35,654 bases of DNA. Origin: Gammaproteobacteria bacterium. GTDB taxonomy: Bacteria; Pseudomonadota; Gammaproteobacteria; Pseudomonadales; Azotimanducaceae. The stretch is taken from positions 1 through 35,654 of the forward strand of contig JABIZD010000179.1 of NCBI GenBank assembly GCA_018666555.1, given 5' to 3'. Every line of letters starts with the position of its first letter. Within the stretch, counting starts at the first letter, position 1. Of the stretch, positions 32,556-35,654 are shown piece after piece. The notes under the pieces were generated by a model. It saw nothing but the letters and a program-made list of their open reading frames with translations, was not told the DNA's origin and searched no databases. The translations under genes were made by a program, and so were the position numbers.

Positions 32556-33527
32556 TTGAGCAAATTTCGCGCGCACTTCACCAGTGATCTGAATGTGAAA
32601 ACGAGCATTCTTTCGACCCGATGGCTTTGGATGGTCATAGGGTCAAGTGTTCTGATCGGCGGCTGCGGATCAGATACGAACAAACTTTCTGACACGTCGG
32701 ATACGCCAGGTGTAGTGCAGAAATCAGCTTCAGTTCAGCCAAACATTATTATCGTTATGACCGATGATCAGGGATATGGTGATTTGTCAGCGCACGGCAG
32801 TCCTGACGTTGACACCCCGAACATTGATCACCTTGGCAACCAGGGCGTGCGATTTACGGACTTCCACGGTAGTCCATCCTGTGCTCCGTCTCGTGCGGCC
32901 TTAATGTCTGGCAAACATTCGTTCAAGACAGGTGTTACGCACACCATTCTCGAACGTGAGCGAATGGCACTAGGCACCACAATATTGCCAGAAGTCTTGA
33001 AGTCAGTGGGTTATGCAACCTCAATATGTGGCAAATGGCACTTGGGGGAAGGGCAGGGATATACACCTCAGGAACGTGGCTTCGATGAGGTATTTATTCA
33101 CGGTGCCGGCGGCACAGGCCAGATGTATCCGGGCTCACAAGCTGACGTTACAGGTAACAGTTATTTCGGACCTACCGTCTTACACAACGATACTTTTGTA
33201 AAAACTGAAGGTTTTTGCACTGATGTGTTTTTTGATCAGGCGCTTGCGTGGATGAAGCAGCAAGTTGATGCAGAAAAGCCATTCTTCACCTATATCGCAA
33301 CCAATGCCATCATCTACTTCAACTCGGCCATACTCAGTCAGCTGCTCACCAGTTTTGAATACCAACATGACGAGGAAAAAATCCAGATCGTCAAACAAGC
33401 TTCTCCGGTTGCCTGGTACAACATCAACCTGAAAGGCACCTACAATTTCGAATTGAGTGAGAAACTGCCCGATCTTGACGATTTAATGAGCTCAATCGAG
33501 GATTATAAGCCTGTTCAGAAAAAGTAA
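32556..33527 (+). pseudogene. Lipoprotein sulfatase N-terminus fused in frame to Tn3-family transposase C-terminus
   Basis: Residues 1-~250 are an exported sulfatase: lipobox ending at C37 ('VLIGGC'), 'NIIIVMTDDQGYGDLS', formylglycine site C109-A-P-S-R113, 'SICGKWHLGE', and 'PFFTYIATNA', where normal sulfatases go on to 'PH.P'. At about 33303-33309 the sequence switches to 'IIYFNSAILSQLLTSFEY' and 'VKQASPVAWYNINLKGTYNF', the C-terminal end of Tn3-family TnpA, and stops at 33527. The frame is continuous, so a chimera of 323 residues could be translated, but it lacks the C-terminal half of the sulfatase, including its later metal and substrate residues. The first in-frame start is TTG 32556 with AGGA 11 bases upstream; a GTG at 32595 would also precede the signal sequence. 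Confidence 0.85.
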
Positions 33528-33565
33528 CCCTCTCCGGAAACCTCGGCGGGGCAAGGGATCTAGCC

Positions 33566-33603
33566 GTTTTTGTCCGTTTACGAGGGAAAAACCCTAGGAC
33601 CCC
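33566..33603 (-). repeat. Tn3-family terminal inverted repeat (38 bp), element end at 33603
   Basis: Read on the minus strand from 33603 the sequence starts GGGGTCCTAGGGTTTTTCCC and continues to about 38 bases. An initial GGGG and 38-base length are the marks of Tn3-family ends. It lies 38 bases after the stop of the transposase-derived frame, the position expected for the tnpA-proximal end. No matching opposite end was seen in the window, so most of the transposon is gone. Confidence 0.7.
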
Positions 33604-33900
33604 ATAGTCAATGAATTCATCGAACGTCGGGCTATGGATACTCTCCAATAATTGACGCAAAGTTCTGTAGTCTCGCGATTTTTCACGAGTGAGCTTTCCA
33701 CCATCTGCTAGCTGTGCCTTTTCTTCATACCGATTCAAGAAGTGAAACCCTATACCAAGCCCCAGAACTACCCAGCCCGTGACCTCGAAACCAATTACAA
33801 CATCGAACTGTTTCTCGAACACGCTGTTGAGCAACGGCACCCACCAGGGTTGGCTCAGCATGCCAAGACCGCAATCGACGCCAATGGCCTGGTTACGGAG
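33604..33900 (-). pseudogene. Possible membrane-protein fragment interrupted by the Tn3 end
   Basis: On the minus strand a frame runs from about 33900 down to the Tn3 end: an N-terminal part with 'PWWVPLLNSVFEKQFDVVIG', a hydrophobic stretch 'GWVVLGLGIGFHFL' and a charged part 'NRYEEKAQLADGGKLTREK' to 'SPTFDEFIDYG', where it crosses the terminal repeat and becomes meaningless. If real, it is the start of a small membrane-anchored protein cut by the transposon. An opposite-strand frame (33742-33939) is equally open. I cannot decide between them and recognise neither. Confidence 0.3.
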
Positions 33901-33946
33901 GGTAAGCTATGGTCATTCACGGTCGAGTCTGACGACTGACGCTGCG

Positions 33947-35212
33947 CTACTCGTAGTCCGCAAACGAATCTAACAGCGCTTTAACGTTGCGGTCGTCCGG
34001 AAACTGACGTGCCATCTCTGTTGCGAGCAAACGTGCGGCGTCGATATCTCCATTGTCCCGGAGTACGGTGGCGAGCGCCCAGCCGATGTCAAAGCTTGAC
34101 GGGAAGTCTTGACGTGCCGTGTGCAAAACCGCAATCGCATCGTCGATCTTGCCCAGCGAATTCAATGCAATACCGTACACGTAAACGAGACGCTCATCGC
34201 CGGGCTCCAGCTTCGCGGCAGCCGACAACTCCGCCAGCGCTTCTTCGTGGCGACCGGCGCGAACCAGAAATAAGCCGTAGGAATGGCGGGCCAGCGCGAA
34301 CTCCGGGTCCAGGCGAATGGCGTGGTTGAAGAAACGTTCGGCCTCAGCGGGGTTCCCGGAGCGTGACTCGAACTCGGCCAACCGTATTGCGGATTCCGGC
34401 ATGTTCGCGCCCTGCAGCAGCGCTTTGCGGTATTCATTGCCTGCTGCCGCATAAGTGCGGGCGTCTTCGACCGGCAGCAAATCCCGATAGTCAGCGAAAG
34501 TGAGTGCAGCTTCAATACGAACGCCCCGGACGGCGTCACGAAGGAGCTGACTTCCCAATAGCGTTCGTAAACGGGTAGGCTGTTCGCGCAGCGCCCGAAG
34601 TGCGGCAATACGCAGCAGAGGATCGCCGCTTTCGAGTTGCTCGTGAATGCGTGCGGCTGCAGTTTCGTCTTGCACCGGTGTAAGTAATGTCAACATTGTC
34701 GCGCGCGCAATCGGTGGAAACGACGGGTCGGCAATACCGTCCAACAGCTGTTGGTTCGCATTGCCTGTTCGACCAGCTGCAATCACCGACCCGTAATGAT
34801 CGACGGAATGTCCGGCATCCGGGATACGGAAGCTGTGGTCGCGCCGATCATCGACGCCCATGTACGTCGTTGCAGGCATATGGCAGTTCACGCAGTCGCT
34901 AATGCTCGCCTGGTTGTGATCGGCTGTTGCGAACTTCGAGGGCAAATGGCACTGCGCACACGTATCGTTTGGGTCAGGACCTGCGTGCAGTCGGCCAGAG
35001 TGCGGATTATGGCAGTCACTGCAGCTGACGCCTGCTGCATACATCTTGCTCTGAACAAAAGAACCGTAAACATACACCTCATCCTGAATTCGGCCGTCCT
35101 CGTGGTACAGGTTTTCCTCGAGCAATGATGGCATGTGTGTGTCCGTGAGCCGAGCACCATATTCGTATTCTGTTGCGATGACGCTGCGACGCGAATGGCA
35201 GCGACCGCAAGA
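33947..35212 (-). pseudogene. Multihaem c-type cytochrome with TPR domain, 5'-truncated
   Basis: Four haem-binding CxxCH sites are visible: CGRCH at 35195-35209, CSDCH, CAQCH and CVNCH (residues 38, 59 and 81 counted from the ATG at 35134). Between them lie family blocks 'DTHMPSLLEENLYH', 'VYVYGSFVQSKMYAAGVSC' and 'RRDHSFRIPD'. The C-terminal half is helical with TPR units ('AERFFNHAIRLDPEFALARHSYG'-type repeats). Homologues are periplasmic electron carriers, much longer at the N-terminus with more haems. The frame continues above the ATG through CGRCH and meets TAG at 35213-35215, so the true N-terminus and signal peptide have been cut off at about 35210; without export the haems cannot be attached. 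The stretch after 'RIPD' also seems shorter than in homologues, lacking a further CxxCH. Confidence 0.75.
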
Positions 35213-35530
35213 CTATGCTCCTAACCGGTTATCAACCTAGCCGAATGGTTGGTTTATCTTAGAGTGCAGCGTTACATTGTGAATTGATGGCTATTATCGA
35301 GTTGTAGGGAAAAGGTAGGCTGCCCTCTCAATGATCCTCATAAAATAGTTCCTGGAAATGATAAATGCCTGAAAAAAACGAAGTCTTGATAGTTTATCTT
35401 TACACTATTCACATTTATCCGGAATTAGTCTTTTTCTGGAAGAGCTAGAAATCACCTATGTGCTGTGAAATCGAATTTTGGAATAAAAAATAATTGCAAA
35501 GTCTCGAACAGTAAGATTAAGATAACCATC
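35213..35530. other. AT-rich spacer without a recognisable gene
   Basis: About 318 bases between the broken cytochrome and the last partial gene. The right half is clearly AT-rich and should hold that gene's promoter, but I could not pick a convincing -35/-10 pair. No hairpin with a T-run, tRNA or conserved short frame was seen. Confidence 0.4.
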
Positions 35531-35654
35531 ATGTTCAGGAACAAATCACAATCTTTCGTCTTTTTTGTACTGTTTGCTTTTTGCGGACAGGCACTGGCTA
35601 TGCCTTTTATCGCATGCTGCCTGGAGATGGATGATACAAGGCCTGAAAGTGCAG
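35531..35654 (+). CDS. N-terminal part of a small secreted protein (3' end outside window)
   Basis: The ATG at 35531 opens a frame to the window end (41 codons). It begins with a clear signal peptide, 'MFRNKSQSFVFFVLFAFCGQALA', with a likely cleavage after 'ALA', followed by 'MPFIACCLEMDD' with a Cys-Cys pair. Secreted proteins with a short CC-containing region can bind metals or form disulfides, but there is too little sequence to name it. No strong Shine-Dalgarno sequence: the preceding bases are 'AAGATAACCATC'. Confidence 0.6.
   Translation, partial: MFRNKSQSFVFFVLFAFCGQALAMPFIACCLEMDDTRPESA

Noticed and set aside
33742-33939. 65-codon plus-strand frame opposite the possible membrane-protein fragment
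   Set aside because: GTG start without a Shine-Dalgarno sequence and no family; not distinguishable from an antisense shadow.

Overview
The window looks like part of the chromosome (or a genome-bin contig) of an aerobic, heterotrophic Gram-negative proteobacterium, most likely a marine-type gammaproteobacterium. Supporting signs are secreted and lipoprotein signal peptides, a TAXI-type TRAP transporter, a soluble NAD+-dependent molybdenum formate dehydrogenase operon, Rieske and flavin oxidative enzymes and multihaem cytochrome sequence. The taxonomic placement is inference; no rRNA, tRNA or CRISPR array was found.

Positions 1-26631 are a well-preserved metabolic region. From the left: the 3' end of a ThuA-like gene, a divergent crotonase-family gene, a PhyH-type 2-oxoglutarate/Fe(II) dioxygenase, and a complete fds operon (FdsG-FdsB fusion, FdsA, FdhD/FdsC, FdsD) that oxidises formate to CO2 and makes NADH. 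Next comes a minus-strand set (secreted PHB-depolymerase-like esterase, membrane fatty-acid desaturase, sugar-isomerase-like TIM barrel), a class III aminotransferase, a Rieske oxygenase with an active-site signature like the quaternary-amine N-demethylases, an unknown membrane protein, and a trimethylamine-dehydrogenase-like flavoenzyme that lacks several hallmark residues. Divergent from it runs a tight five-gene operon: ThDP-dependent (acetolactate-synthase-like) enzyme, HisC-like aminotransferase, TAXI receptor, fused TRAP permease and a sulfatase-family hydrolase. It looks like an uptake-and-breakdown module for one specific substrate that I cannot name. Formaldehyde or formate released by the Rieske and TMADH-like enzymes could feed the formate dehydrogenase; this link is inference.

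Three tandem repeats lie in the spacers: 3 x 24 bp (1550-1621), about 4 x 13 bp (13884-13935) and 4 x 65 bp (16241-16500). The last begins inside the 3' end of the membrane-protein gene.

From about 26.6 kb to 35.2 kb the character changes to a scrapyard of broken genes and mobile DNA: an NTF2/SnoaL-like pseudogene, a GAF-domain protein, the C-terminal part of a plasmid/ICE-type ParB-like protein with a strong terminator, an ICE-type RadC, the last ~65 codons of an RND efflux pump, a class II aldolase cut by an insertion sequence that now supplies its start codon, the ~1.18-kb IS itself, a lipoprotein sulfatase fused in frame to the C-terminus of a Tn3-family transposase with the Tn3 terminal repeat behind it, and a 5'-truncated multihaem cytochrome/TPR protein. 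The window ends in the start of a small secreted protein.
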